Assembly (NCBI RefSeq): GCF_019710585.1
Contig: NZ_JAIFZQ010000020.1
Coordinates: 496,001 to 560,000, forward strand
Direction of reading: 5' to 3'
DNA length: 64,000 bases
Source of the DNA: Arthrobacter sp. MAHUQ-56
GTDB lineage: Bacteria > Actinomycetota > Actinomycetes > Actinomycetales > Micrococcaceae
A model generated the notes under the pieces. That model had not been told where the DNA came from. It saw nothing but the letters and a program-made list of their open reading frames with translations, and did not search any database. Positions 16,901-24,496 of this stretch are shown in pieces (position 1 is the stretch's first letter; every line of letters starts with the position of its first letter). A program made the translations under genes and the position numbers.

Positions 16901-17672
16901 CCCACCAGTCCCCGGATTCCGGAACGTCGGTCTGGTCCCCGAACACCTGCGGGCTGGCTACCGGCAGATCCGCATACCAGTCGTAGAAGGAGGTCATCAC
17001 CCCGCCGATGAGCTGGATGAACCGGGTTCCCACCGCGTGGGACACCATGGACATCGCCGGGATGGGGGAGAAGCCCGCACAGCGGTCCGGGCCGTAGGTC
17101 TTGATGGTGTTCACGTGCGCTGCGGCCGCAATCTCGATCGCTTCCTGCCACGACACGCGCACCAGTCCGCCCTTGCCGCGGGCCTGCTGGTAGCGGCGCC
17201 GCTTTTCCGGGTCCGCCGCTATTTCGGCGAAGGCAAGCACCGGATCACCGAGCCGGGCCCTCGCTTCGCGGTACATCTCCACCAGGACCCCGCGGGCGTA
17301 CGGGAAGCGGACGCGGGTGGGGGAGTAGGTGTACCAGGAAAAGGCCGCCCCGCGCGGGCAGCCCCTGGGTTCGTATTCCGGGCTGTCCGGGCCCACGGAC
17401 GGGTAATCGGTCTGCTGCGACTCCCAGGTGATGATGCCGTCCTTGACATACACCTTCCAGGAACAGGACCCCGTGCAGTTCACGCCGTGGGTGGAGCGGA
17501 CCACTTTGTCGTGGCTCCAACGGTCCCGGTAGAAGATGTCGCCCTTGCGGCCGCCTTCCCGAAACACCGCCCTGCCGTCCCCTGTCTGGTCCCATTTCGT
17601 GAAGAAACGGCCCAGCTTCAACATCGTCTCTGAGGCGGGTCCATCCAACCCCGCTCTGGGTCCGGCAGCCAT
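13962..17672 (-). CDS. narG: Respiratory nitrate reductase alpha subunit (molybdopterin)
   Basis: A 1236-residue catalytic subunit that reduces nitrate to nitrite at a bis-MGD molybdenum site. The N-terminal FeS ligands are H62, C66, C70 and C105 (HX3CX3CX34C), the NarG-type pattern with His as first ligand. The likely Mo-ligand Asp is in WYADLP at about residue 235. There is no twin-arginine motif in the first 40 residues, so the enzyme is predicted to face the cytoplasm, as in E. coli NarG. It is the first gene of narG-narH-narJ-narI-narK. TAGCTT lies 6 nt before the ATG, but the intervening GAAGGA also resembles a ribosome-binding site. Confidence 0.96.
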   Translation of the reverse strand: MAAGPRAGLDGPASETMLKLGRFFTKWDQTGDGRAVFREGGRKGDIFYRDRWSHDKVVRSTHGVNCTGSCSWKVYVKDGIITWESQQTDYPSVGPDSPEYEPRGCPRGAAFSWYTYSPTRVRFPYARGVLVEMYREARARLGDPVLAFAEIAADPEKRRRYQQARGKGGLVRVSWQEAIEIAAAAHVNTIKTYGPDRCAGFSPIPAMSMVSHAVGTRFIQLIGGVMTSFYDWYADLPVASPQVFGDQTDVPESGDWWDARYLMMWGSNVPVTRTPDAHWMAEVRYRGTKVVTVSPDYADNTKFADEWLPAQAGTDAALAMAMGHVMLKEFFVDRQVPFFTDYVKQYTDLPFLVRLARNDDGALTPSKFLTALDVPGESTAEDAAFRTVLFDTKAGRPAVPNGSMGFRYSGSGEGKWNLDLEGLEPALSLREVSAESAEILLPCFEDPGGDGSILRRGVPVIEVNGGLVTTVFDLMLAQYGVGREGLPGDWAAGYGDAATPYTPAWQEEITSVPAQACIRVAREFARNAEQSKGRSMIIMGAGICQWFHGDTTYRAVLALVMLTGCMGRNGGGWAHYVGQEKTRPVTGWVSLANALDWSRPPRTMIGTGYWYMHTDQWRQDGYSADALKSPLSTGNLDGMHTADALAQSARLGWMPFYPQFDRNPLDVADEAEAAVAAGAAANAPAYIAEALKNRTLNPAIEDVDAPANWPRTLVLWRSNLFGSSAKGNEYFLRNLLGTHNNVMGPDSAAELKPRDVAWHDQAPEGKLDLLVSADFRMTSTTLLSDVVFPAATWYEKNDLSSTDMHPFVHAFSPAIDPPWETKTDFDTFHLLAREFSRQARTHLGVRRDLVSVPLQHDTPGQLAQPGGVVRDWRNPDIPAVPGQNMPVFSVVERDYTAIADKLAAVGPLADRLGFTVKNVTYKLAGPLERLSRSNGVMLGGAADGRPAMDTDAKMAEAILAFSGTTNGALSVQGFKDLEVRTGRKLADLSEGSEEKSITFAQTQAGPVPVITSPEWSGSETGGRRYAPFTINIERLKPFHTLTGRMHFFLDHDWMTDIGEALPIYRPPLDMHRLFGEPRLGSDGSMEVTVRYLTPHSKWSIHSEYQDNLLMLSLSRGGPTVWMSPADADAIKVRDNDWVECVNVNGVLVARAIVSHRMPAGVVYVHHAQERTIDVPKSEATGRRGGIHNSVTRLLVKPSHLIGGYAQLAYAFNYLGPTGNQRDMVATVRRRSQEVQY

Positions 17673-17684
17673 TCCTTCAAGCTA
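17673..17684 (-). promoter_or_regulatory. Possible promoter of narG, ambiguous with ribosome-binding site
   Basis: On the minus strand TAGCTT is followed by GAAGGA and then ATG. It fits the leaderless geometry, but GAAGGA could equally be a ribosome-binding site of a longer transcript. Confidence 0.35.
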
Positions 17685-17717
17685 GGGTGGGGCCGGAAAG
17701 CCGGGCTAGGGCACAAA

Positions 17718-17733
17718 GGCCCTGTTCAGGGCC
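17718..17733. promoter_or_regulatory. Inverted repeat between divergent narG and SDR genes
   Basis: GGCCCTG-TT-CAGGGCC is a perfect 7-bp inverted repeat with a 2-bp centre in the 105-bp divergent gap. It has operator-like geometry and lies upstream of both starts. No FNR-type TTGAT-N4-ATCAA site is present here. Confidence 0.35.
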
Positions 17734-17765
17734 GCCTGGGCCCTTGGAATTATCCCCGGGGCAGG

Positions 17766-17777
17766 CAGAATGGGTGC
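17766..17777 (+). promoter_or_regulatory. Leaderless-type promoter of the SDR gene
   Basis: CAGAAT at 17766-17771 is 6 nt before the ATG at 17778, with no ribosome-binding site between. Confidence 0.45.
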
Positions 17778-18434
17778 ATGACACGCATCGCCATCATCGG
17801 CGGCCACGGCAAAGTGGCCCTCCTCCTGTCCGCCATGCTTGCCGACGAGGGCCACAGCGTCACCTCGTTCATCCGGAATCCGGACCATTCCGCCGACGTT
17901 GCGGGTGCCGGTGCCACGCCGGTGGTCCTGGACGTGGAGAATGCAACGACGGCGGACATCGCCGAGGCGCTGGAAGGCCACGACGCCGTGGTCTGGTCCG
18001 CCGGCGCCGGCGGCGGCAACCCGGGCCGCACCTACGCCGTGGACCGGGACGCCGCCATCCGGTCGATGGATGCCGCAGCCCAGGCCGGGGTGGACCGGTA
18101 TGTCATGGTCTCCTACCTGGGTGCCGGCAAAAACCACGGCGTGCCGGAAGACAACAGCTTCTACGCCTATGCGGAGGCCAAGGCGGCCGCGGACGAATAC
18201 CTGCGCGGCAGCGGACTGGCGTGGACCATCCTGGGCCCCGGAGCGCTGACGGACAAGCCCGGGACCGGGCTGATCGACGTCGATCCGGCGCCCGGGGGCT
18301 CCCGGGAAACCTCACGGGCCAACACGGCGATCGTGGCGGCGGCAGTTCTGGACCTGCCGCAAACCGCTGGCCGGACCATTGAATTCCGGGACGGCACGCT
18401 GCCCGTGGCAGCAGCCTTGGAACCGCGGCCGTAG
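17778..18434 (+). CDS. NAD(P)-binding atypical short-chain dehydrogenase (YwnB/BLVRB-like)
   Basis: A 218-residue Rossmann protein. The dinucleotide motif is IIGGHGKVA at residues 5-13, followed by a second strand with the basic FIRNPDH that would favour NADPH, and DAVVWSAGAGGG. The atypical SDR landmarks VDRYVMVSYLGAG and YAYAEAKAAADEYLR are present; the canonical YxxxK survives as YAEAK. Such proteins reduce flavins or quinones, or act as NADP sensors. It is divergent from narG, with no evidence of a shared job. Confidence 0.82.
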   Translation: MTRIAIIGGHGKVALLLSAMLADEGHSVTSFIRNPDHSADVAGAGATPVVLDVENATTADIAEALEGHDAVVWSAGAGGGNPGRTYAVDRDAAIRSMDAAAQAGVDRYVMVSYLGAGKNHGVPEDNSFYAYAEAKAAADEYLRGSGLAWTILGPGALTDKPGTGLIDVDPAPGGSRETSRANTAIVAAAVLDLPQTAGRTIEFRDGTLPVAAALEPRP

Positions 18435-18477
18435 CCGGTCCCGGACAGTTGGTCCGGGGACCGGTGCCGGGATGCTG

Positions 18478-18506
18478 TTGACCTTCCCCTGCAGGGCGCG
18501 AATAAT
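18478..18506 (+). promoter_or_regulatory. Sigma-A type promoter of the alpha-glucosidase gene
   Basis: TTGACC (18478-18483) and AATAAT (18501-18506) are separated by 17 bp. An unusually AT-rich stretch follows (TAAATTTAGATTCAAAATAAATA, about 18515-18540), which may carry an operator. Confidence 0.55.
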
Positions 18507-18569
18507 GGATCCGGAAGTAAATTTAGATTCAAAATAAATATCCCCCTTGCTGAAGAAAAGGATCGAGCC

Positions 18570-20282
18570 TTGTCCACCACTGCCACCTTGGCAACCCTGT
18601 CCGACTCTGACCGTCTGGCTGACCCGAACTGGTGGCGCCAGGCGTCCGTGTACCAGATCTACCCGCGCAGCTTCGCCGACTCCAACGGCGACGGCATCGG
18701 CGACCTCAAGGGCATCACGGCGAAGGTCCCGTACCTGAAAACGCTGGGTATCGACGCCGTCTGGCTGAGCCCCTTCTACCCTTCGGCCCTGGCTGACGGC
18801 GGCTACGACGTTGACGACTACCGCGACGTGGACCCCAAGCTGGGCACTTTGGAGGACTTCGACGAGATGGCCAAGGCCCTGCACGGGGCCGGCATCAAGC
18901 TGATTGCCGACATCGTCCCCAACCACTCCTCGAACCGGCACAAGTGGTTCCAGGAGGCCCTGGCCTCGCCGAAGGGCTCACCTGCCCGCGACCGCTACAT
19001 CTTCCGCGACGGCAAGGGCCCCAACGGCGAGTTCCCGCCGTCGGACTGGGACTCCGTGTTCGGCGGGCCCGCCTGGGAGCGCATCACTGAGCCGGACGGC
19101 ACCCCGGGCCAGTGGTACATGCACATCTTCGCCAAGGAGCAGCCGGACCTGAACTGGTCCAACCGGGAAATCCGCGAGGACTTCCTCAAGACCCTGCGCT
19201 TCTGGTCCGACCGCGGCGTTGACGGCTTCCGCGTGGACGTGGCCCACGCCCTCACCAAGGACCTCACCGAGCCGCTGCTCTCCAAGCTGGAACTGAGCGC
19301 GGCCAACACCGGCGTGGACGGGTTCGACGACGGCACGCACCCGTTCTGGGACCGGGACGAAGTCCATGAGATCTACGCCGAATGGCGCGAAGTGTTCAAC
19401 GAATACAACCCTCCGCGCACCGCCGTCGCCGAAGCCTGGGTGCACGCCACCCGCCGCGCCCGCTACGCGAGCCCCCAGGGCCTTGGCCAGGCCTTCAACT
19501 TCGACCTGCTGCAGGCCGATTTCGACGCGGCGGAGTACCGGGAAATCATCACCCGCAACCTCGCGGAGGCCGCCGCCACCGGCGCTTCCTCCACCTGGGT
19601 CTTCTCCAACCACGACGTCGTCCGCCATGCCACCCGCTACGGCCTGCCGCAGGTGGCCAAGGAAAAGGCCGGCACCAAGGGCCAGGACGGCAAGGACTGG
19701 CTGCTCGCAGGCGGCCCGAAGGACCAGCTGGATGTTGAACTCGGCGAGCGCCGTGCCCGCGCTGCCACCTTGCTGATGCTCGCTGTGCCGGGCTCCGCCT
19801 ACCTCTACCAGGGTGAGGAGCTGGGCCTGCAGGAGGTTGCCGAGATTCCGGACTCCGAGCGGCAGGACCCGTCCTTCTTCCGCAACAAGGGAGTGGAGAT
19901 CGGCCGCGACGGTTGCCGCGTGCCGCTGCCGTGGAAGGTGGAGGGAACCTCCTTCGGCTTCGGCGACGGCGGTTCCCACCTGCCGCAGCCGGACTGGTTC
20001 AGCAAGTACGCCGTCGAGGCGCAGGACGGAACGGAAGGCTCCACCCTGGAGCTCTACCGGACGGCCCTCAAGCTGCGCCGGGAACTGCAGACAAGCGAGG
20101 ACCTCGAATGGGTGGAAAACGGCAATCCTGACGTGCTGCACTTCAGGCGCCCCAACGGCTGGCAGTCCGTGACCAACTTCGGGAACACCGCCGTGGACCT
20201 TCCGGCCGGCAAGGTGCTGGTCAGCAGCGGCCCGCTCGAGGACGGCAAGCTGCCCGCCAACACCACCGCATGGCTGCGCTGA
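18570..20282 (+). CDS. Alpha-glucosidase / oligo-1,6-glucosidase (GH13)
   Basis: A 570-residue glycoside hydrolase family 13 enzyme that releases glucose from alpha-glucosides. The conserved regions are DIVPNHSS (region I), GFRVDVAHAL with the nucleophile Asp (II), EAWV with the acid/base Glu (III) and FSNHDVVR (IV). YQIYPRSFADSNGDGIGDLKGI near the N-terminus and DLNWSNREIREDF are typical of the oligo-1,6-glucosidase/maltase branch. There is no signal peptide, so it is cytosolic. The start is TTG at 18570 behind AAAAGGAT. Trehalose synthase is a less likely reading because the region-II surroundings and length fit glucosidases better. Confidence 0.92.
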   Translation: MSTTATLATLSDSDRLADPNWWRQASVYQIYPRSFADSNGDGIGDLKGITAKVPYLKTLGIDAVWLSPFYPSALADGGYDVDDYRDVDPKLGTLEDFDEMAKALHGAGIKLIADIVPNHSSNRHKWFQEALASPKGSPARDRYIFRDGKGPNGEFPPSDWDSVFGGPAWERITEPDGTPGQWYMHIFAKEQPDLNWSNREIREDFLKTLRFWSDRGVDGFRVDVAHALTKDLTEPLLSKLELSAANTGVDGFDDGTHPFWDRDEVHEIYAEWREVFNEYNPPRTAVAEAWVHATRRARYASPQGLGQAFNFDLLQADFDAAEYREIITRNLAEAAATGASSTWVFSNHDVVRHATRYGLPQVAKEKAGTKGQDGKDWLLAGGPKDQLDVELGERRARAATLLMLAVPGSAYLYQGEELGLQEVAEIPDSERQDPSFFRNKGVEIGRDGCRVPLPWKVEGTSFGFGDGGSHLPQPDWFSKYAVEAQDGTEGSTLELYRTALKLRRELQTSEDLEWVENGNPDVLHFRRPNGWQSVTNFGNTAVDLPAGKVLVSSGPLEDGKLPANTTAWLR

Positions 20283-20313
20283 TGCGCGGCCGCGGCGAAG
20301 GCGCGGCCCGCTG

Positions 20314-21255
20314 ATGCGGGAGCTGATCTACGGGTGCATGGGCCTGGGCGGCAGCTGGTCCGACGAGCCACATGGCAGCCATCATGTGGACGAGGCCGCG
20401 GCAGCCGTCCAGGCCGCCCTGGACGCCGGCATCACCTTGTTCGACCATGCGGACATCTACCGGAACGGCAAGTCGGAGGCGGTCTTTGGTGAGGTCCTCG
20501 CGGCCACGCCGGGGCTCCGGGAACGCATCAGGCTGCAAACCAAGTGCGGCATCAGGCTCAATGAGCGCGGCCTGCAAACGCACTACGACCTCAGCCGCGA
20601 AGCCATCCTTGAGCGTGTCAACGGCAGCCTCAAAAGGCTCCGGACGGACTACGTCGACATTCTCCTGCTGCACCGCCCCGACCCCCTGTCCGATCCTGCC
20701 GAGGTGGCATCCGCCGTCGGGCAGCTGATGGCGGAAGGCAAGGTCCGGCAGCTGGGTGTCTCCAACATGTCCGGGCCGCAGATTGAGGCGCTGCAGGACC
20801 GGCTGGAGACGCCGGTGGTGGCAAACCAGCTTGAAATGAGCCTGCTCAAGCGCGCCTGGCTGGAGAGCCAGGTCCTGGTCAACCATCCCGGCCACCTGGA
20901 CTACAGCTTCCCGCACGGCACCGTGGAGTTCTGCACGCGCAACAACATCACGCTGCAGGCCTATGGTTCGCTGGCCCGCGGGGCTTATACCGGCGTGGAA
21001 CCGGAGACCCCGGCTTCCCCGGAGGCAGCCACCACGGAACTCGTGGCGCAGCTGGCGGCGGGGTACGGCACCACCGGCGAAGCTGTGCTGCTGGGCTGGC
21101 TGATGAAGCACCCGGCAGGCATCGCCCCGGTGATCGGAACGGTCAAACCGGACCGGATCCGGGCCTGCGCCGACGCCGCCCGCGTGGCGGAGGCCATGTC
21201 GCGGCCCGACTGGTACAAACTCTGGGTGACGGCGCGGGGCAGCAACATCCCCTGA
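20314..21255 (+). CDS. Aldo/keto reductase (YdhF-like)
   Basis: A 313-residue (beta/alpha)8 NADPH-dependent reductase. The start MRELIYGCMGLGGSW is typical of the YdhF group. Catalytic parts are DHADIYRNGKSEAVFGEVL (the Asp and Tyr), LQTKCGIR (the Lys) and YVDILLLHRPDPL (the His). It follows the glucosidase after 31 bp on the same strand and may be co-transcribed. The physiological carbonyl substrate is unknown. Confidence 0.9.
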   Translation: MRELIYGCMGLGGSWSDEPHGSHHVDEAAAAVQAALDAGITLFDHADIYRNGKSEAVFGEVLAATPGLRERIRLQTKCGIRLNERGLQTHYDLSREAILERVNGSLKRLRTDYVDILLLHRPDPLSDPAEVASAVGQLMAEGKVRQLGVSNMSGPQIEALQDRLETPVVANQLEMSLLKRAWLESQVLVNHPGHLDYSFPHGTVEFCTRNNITLQAYGSLARGAYTGVEPETPASPEAATTELVAQLAAGYGTTGEAVLLGWLMKHPAGIAPVIGTVKPDRIRACADAARVAEAMSRPDWYKLWVTARGSNIP

Positions 21256-21269
21256 CCCCACCCAACCAC

Positions 21270-21316
21270 GTAGCAGCAAGTGCCGTTTTGGAGCGCGGAA
21301 CGGCACTTGCTGCTAC
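21270..21316. repeat. Perfect 18-bp intergenic palindrome with 11-nt loop
   Basis: GTAGCAGCAAGTGCCGTT (21270-21287) and its exact complement (21299-21316) flank an 11-nt spacer. There is no T-run. It sits between two genes on the same strand (aldo/keto reductase and CitE-like), so it is not a convergent-gene terminator. Its shape suggests a dispersed intergenic repeat. Confidence 0.75.
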
Positions 21317-21409
21317 CTGCATTCGCCACGGGACCGGTCATATCCCGTTTAGTTCGTATTGATCCTCACAAGCTGGCCGTTTTCTTCACCGCGCCGCTTG
21401 CGGGCCGGA

Positions 21410-21421
21410 TACGGTAGATAC
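21410..21421 (+). promoter_or_regulatory. Leaderless-type promoter of the CitE-like gene
   Basis: TACGGT at 21410-21415 is 6 nt before the ATG at 21422. Confidence 0.5.
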
Positions 21422-22285
21422 ATGACGTCTACCATCGCCACCGAGACCGTAAGGCCGGAACGCAATATCCCTGCAGAGATCGCCCGCTCCTGGCTCCTCG
21501 TGAACGCCATGAAGCCGGAACTGTTCGACCAGTCGGCCGTGTCCCGCGCCGACTCGATCATCCTGGATATTGAAGATGCCGTGGACCCTTCCCAGAAGGA
21601 CCAGGCCCGGAACAACGTGATCGACTGGCTCACGGCCGGCGGCAAGGCCTGGGTCCGCATCAACGACGCCACCAGCCCGTTCTGGGCCGATGACCTTGCC
21701 GGCCTGCGGGGCACCCCCGGCCTGCTCGGCGTCATGCTCGCCAAGACCGAATCCGCGGACCAGGTCACCGAGAGCTTCCACCGCATGGACGGCAAGACCC
21801 CCGTCATTCCGTTGGTGGAATCCGCCGTCGGCATCGAGGAAGCCAACAACATCGCCAAGGCCCAGGGCGCCTTCCGCCTGGCCTTCGGCTCCGGCGACTT
21901 CCGCCGCGACACCGGCATGGCCGCCACCCCCGAGGCCATGGCCTACCCGCGCGCCAAGCTCGTCGTGGCCAGCCGCGTGGGCAACCTGCCGGGCCCCATC
22001 GACGGACCCACCGTGGGCACCAACCACCCCATCCTGCGCGAGCAGACCGGCATTACCGTGATGATGGGCATGACCGGCAAGCTGTGCCTGGCCATCGACC
22101 AGACCCCCGTCATCAACGAGGTCATCAGCCCCACGCCGTCCGACGTCGCCTGGGCCACCGACTTCATGGCGGACTTCGAAGCCAACGGCCGCGTCATCCG
22201 TGACGGCTCCGACCTGCCCCGCCTGGGCCGCGCCGAGAAGATCATGAAGCTCGCGGTCGCCTTCGGGGTGCAGCCCGCACTGTAG
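21422..22285 (+). CDS. HpcH/HpaI aldolase / citrate lyase beta (CitE-like) family
   Basis: A 287-residue TIM-barrel carbon-carbon lyase. The metal and substrate residues lie in SIILDIEDAV, WVRINDATS and PVIPLVESAVG, with LAFGSGDFRRDTG downstream. Stand-alone CitE-like proteins in actinobacteria act on malyl-, citramalyl- or beta-hydroxyacyl-CoA thioesters rather than in a citrate lyase complex; no citD/citF neighbours exist here. An upstream in-frame ATG is passed over because the promoter geometry points to 21422. Confidence 0.85.
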   Translation: MTSTIATETVRPERNIPAEIARSWLLVNAMKPELFDQSAVSRADSIILDIEDAVDPSQKDQARNNVIDWLTAGGKAWVRINDATSPFWADDLAGLRGTPGLLGVMLAKTESADQVTESFHRMDGKTPVIPLVESAVGIEEANNIAKAQGAFRLAFGSGDFRRDTGMAATPEAMAYPRAKLVVASRVGNLPGPIDGPTVGTNHPILREQTGITVMMGMTGKLCLAIDQTPVINEVISPTPSDVAWATDFMADFEANGRVIRDGSDLPRLGRAEKIMKLAVAFGVQPAL

Positions 22286-22314
22286 TGCCGCCCACATATC
22301 TTCAGGAGGCCCCG

Positions 22315-23274
22315 TTGACCGATACCCGCTATCTGGTCCACGGGGTCTTTTGGGATGGGCCGGCTTCCATGGCAGCGGGCGCTGCCATGGCAGCTGACGA
22401 CGGCGGTGCCCCGGTTTTGCGCCTCCAGTCGCCGGACGGCGAGTTCCGGCAGCTCGGCCTCCACGCCGGCGCGCGCCTGGGCTTTGAGGTGGTCCAGCCG
22501 GGCAGGTCCTGCCTGGGGCACGTGGTGGTTCATTCCCCATCGCGGCGGGAACACATCCTGTGTACGGCTGGGGCCCCGGCATCGAAGGGAAAGCAGTGCG
22601 AACGCTGCTTCATGCTGGACGAATCCCGGCTGATGCACGACTTCCACCGCGGCGGCCGGGTCACTCCGGGGCTGCGGGACTACCTGATGCAGGAACACTG
22701 GCTCTATGTGGCCACCTTCGCCGGCGGTGCCACCAAGGTGGGGACGGCGTCCGGCCCTCGGAAGTGGAACCGGCTCGCGGAGCAGGGCGCCGCTGCCGCG
22801 AGGTACGTGGCGCGGGCGGAGGACGGCCGGGTGGTGCGTATCCTCGAGGACCTGGTGAGCTCGGAAGCCGGGTTGACGCAGCAGATCCGGTCCGCAGCCA
22901 AGGCGGACGCCCTGCTGCAGCCGCTCCCGCCCAGGCAGCTGGACGCCATCAATACCCGCGCCGCCGCCCGGGTGCGGGCGCTGCTGGCGCGCACCGCCGT
23001 CGACGGCTTCGAGGCGGTGGAGGAGCAATGGGTCCGGCCGGCCCGGGCCGACGCCCTCTACGGGAGTGACGCTTTCCGCCACGCCTACCCGCACCCGCTG
23101 GACACAGGCCGGCACGGCTTCGACATCGCCGCGCTGAGCGGGCCGAACGCACTGGCCCGGCTGGACGGCACCGGTGCCGAGTTCGTGGTCAACCTGTCCC
23201 AACTGGCCGCCCGGACCATAGTCCTGGGTGACTATGCCTCGGCGGTGCCGGCGATCCAGGAGTCCCTGTTCTGA
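22315..23274 (+). CDS. DUF2797 domain protein
   Basis: A 319-residue protein of unknown function. Recognisable parts are a central cysteine pair in GKQCERCFMLDES and the GATKVGTASGPRKWNRLAEQGA block, which in DUF2797 proteins resembles a GIY-YIG-like core, then an Ala/Arg-rich helical part. The TTG at 22315 is chosen because CAGGAGG stands 5 nt before it; an upstream GTG at 22285 overlapping the previous stop is a less likely start. It probably shares the CitE-like transcript. Confidence 0.75.
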   Translation: MTDTRYLVHGVFWDGPASMAAGAAMAADDGGAPVLRLQSPDGEFRQLGLHAGARLGFEVVQPGRSCLGHVVVHSPSRREHILCTAGAPASKGKQCERCFMLDESRLMHDFHRGGRVTPGLRDYLMQEHWLYVATFAGGATKVGTASGPRKWNRLAEQGAAAARYVARAEDGRVVRILEDLVSSEAGLTQQIRSAAKADALLQPLPPRQLDAINTRAAARVRALLARTAVDGFEAVEEQWVRPARADALYGSDAFRHAYPHPLDTGRHGFDIAALSGPNALARLDGTGAEFVVNLSQLAARTIVLGDYASAVPAIQESLF

Positions 23275-23282
23275 CGGCCCGG

Positions 23283-23294
23283 TAAACTGGCTGG
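23283..23294 (+). promoter_or_regulatory. Leaderless-type promoter of the 74-aa membrane protein
   Basis: TAAACT at 23283-23288 is 6 nt before the GTG at 23295. Confidence 0.5.
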
Positions 23295-23519
23295 GTGCTG
23301 AACGAATTCTGGGCCACCGCGCCAACCCGCTACAAAGTCCTGGTCTTCAGCGCGATGGGACTGATCGCCGTAGGCATCATCCTCAACCTGGTGGGCAACA
23401 CCAGCGGCAACCAAGGGCTGGCCATGGCCTCCCTGCCGCTGATCGGTCTGGGCCTCGTCCTGCATGTGGCCGGCATCGTGGTCCGTGGCCAGGCGATCCG
23501 CAAGAATCTCCGCCGCTAG
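23295..23519 (+). CDS. Small two-helix membrane protein (74 aa)
   Basis: A 74-residue protein with two hydrophobic segments (VLVFSAMGLIAVGIILNLVG and ASLPLIGLGLVLHVAGIVV) and a basic C-terminus (RGQAIRKNLRR), predicting both ends in the cytoplasm. I do not recognise a named family. Its GTG start is supported by the -10 box exactly 6 nt upstream. Confidence 0.75.
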   Translation: MLNEFWATAPTRYKVLVFSAMGLIAVGIILNLVGNTSGNQGLAMASLPLIGLGLVLHVAGIVVRGQAIRKNLRR

Positions 23520-23571
23520 CCGCCGCCGGAACGGTAACGGCGGGCTTTTCCGGCCGCCACTGACCGGGCGA

Positions 23572-23584
23572 TAGGCTGGAGGCC
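23572..23584 (+). promoter_or_regulatory. Leaderless-type promoter of the MaoC pair
   Basis: TAGGCT at 23572-23577 is 7 nt before the ATG at 23585. Confidence 0.5.
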
Positions 23585-24046
23585 ATGACTATCAATCCGG
23601 ACCTGCAGGGGCGAAGCTACCCTGCCGCAGAGGTGTACGACGTCGGACGCGAGAAGATCCGCGAGTTTGCCCGCGCCGTCAAAGCCACCCACCCTGCACA
23701 TTTCGACCTCGACGCAGCCAAGGCCCTGGGCCACCGCGACCTCGTGGCCCCGCCCACGTTCGCCATCATCATCGCCCAGCGCGCCGACGCCCAGCTGATC
23801 GAGGATCCGGCAGCCGGCATCGATTTCTCCCGCGTGGTCCACGCCGACCAGCGCTTCACGCACCACCGGCCCATCGTCGCCGGGGACCGCCTCATCGCGG
23901 AACTGCACGTCGACGGCGTCCGGGCCATGGGCGGCGGCGCCATGATCACCACCCGCTCAGAGATCTTCGCCCTCGGCGACGGCGACGCCCGCGAACACGT
24001 CACCACCACCACGTCATCCATCCTGGTCCGCGGAGAGGGACAGTAA
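23585..24046 (+). CDS. MaoC-like dehydratase, N-terminal-type subunit (HadA/HadC-like)
   Basis: A 153-residue hot-dog-fold protein of the kind that pairs with a catalytic MaoC subunit. PAAEVYDVGREKIREFARAV and LVAPPTFAIIIAQ match the non-catalytic HadA/HadC family (UPF0336), and the catalytic Asp-His pair is absent. In mycobacteria HadA/HadC form heterodimers with HadB in the mycolic-acid FAS-II cycle. Micrococcaceae are not known to make mycolic acids, so another 3-hydroxyacyl thioester dehydration is more likely here. The next gene starts two bases after its stop. Confidence 0.83.
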   Translation: MTINPDLQGRSYPAAEVYDVGREKIREFARAVKATHPAHFDLDAAKALGHRDLVAPPTFAIIIAQRADAQLIEDPAAGIDFSRVVHADQRFTHHRPIVAGDRLIAELHVDGVRAMGGGAMITTRSEIFALGDGDAREHVTTTTSSILVRGEGQ

Positions 24047-24048
24047 CC

Positions 24049-24486
24049 ATGAGCCCCACCTTCAACGAACTCAGCGCCGGCCAGGAGATCGGCAGCCGCA
24101 CCATCGAGGTCACCCGCACCGACCTGGTCAAGTACGCCGGCGCGTCCGGCGACTTCAACCCCATCCACTGGAACGAGGCCTTCGCCACGAGCGTGGAACT
24201 GCCCGGCGTCATCGCCCACGGCATGTTCACCATGGGCTCCGCCGTCCAGCTGGTCAGCGACTGGGCGGGTGACCCGGGCGCCGTCGTCGATTTCCAGACC
24301 CGCTTCACCAAGCCCGTCCTGGTCGCCGACACCACGGGCACGCAGGAGCCCGGCGCCACCATCGAGGTCAGCGGCACCATCGGCAAGCTCGACGCCGATG
24401 CCGGCACCGCGCGTGTGGACCTCACCGTCGTCTCGGCCGGGCAGAAGGTCCTGATGAAGGCCCAGGCGCTCGTCAAGCTGTCTTGA
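24049..24486 (+). CDS. MaoC-family (R)-hydratase, catalytic subunit (HadB-like)
   Basis: A 145-residue single hot-dog protein with the catalytic signature GDFNPIHWNEAFA, containing the Asp and His of the (R)-specific enoyl hydratase site, and GVIAHGMFTMG. It is expected to work with the preceding subunit, the two together forming the equivalent of one double hot-dog dehydratase. The pair lies upstream of murB, as often in actinobacteria. Confidence 0.88.
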   Translation: MSPTFNELSAGQEIGSRTIEVTRTDLVKYAGASGDFNPIHWNEAFATSVELPGVIAHGMFTMGSAVQLVSDWAGDPGAVVDFQTRFTKPVLVADTTGTQEPGATIEVSGTIGKLDADAGTARVDLTVVSAGQKVLMKAQALVKLS

Positions 24487-24496
24487 GCGCCCGCCC

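Noticed and set aside
22285..22314. Upstream GTG start for the DUF2797 protein
   Set aside because: It overlaps the previous stop and lacks a ribosome-binding site, while the TTG at 22315 has CAGGAGG at good distance.
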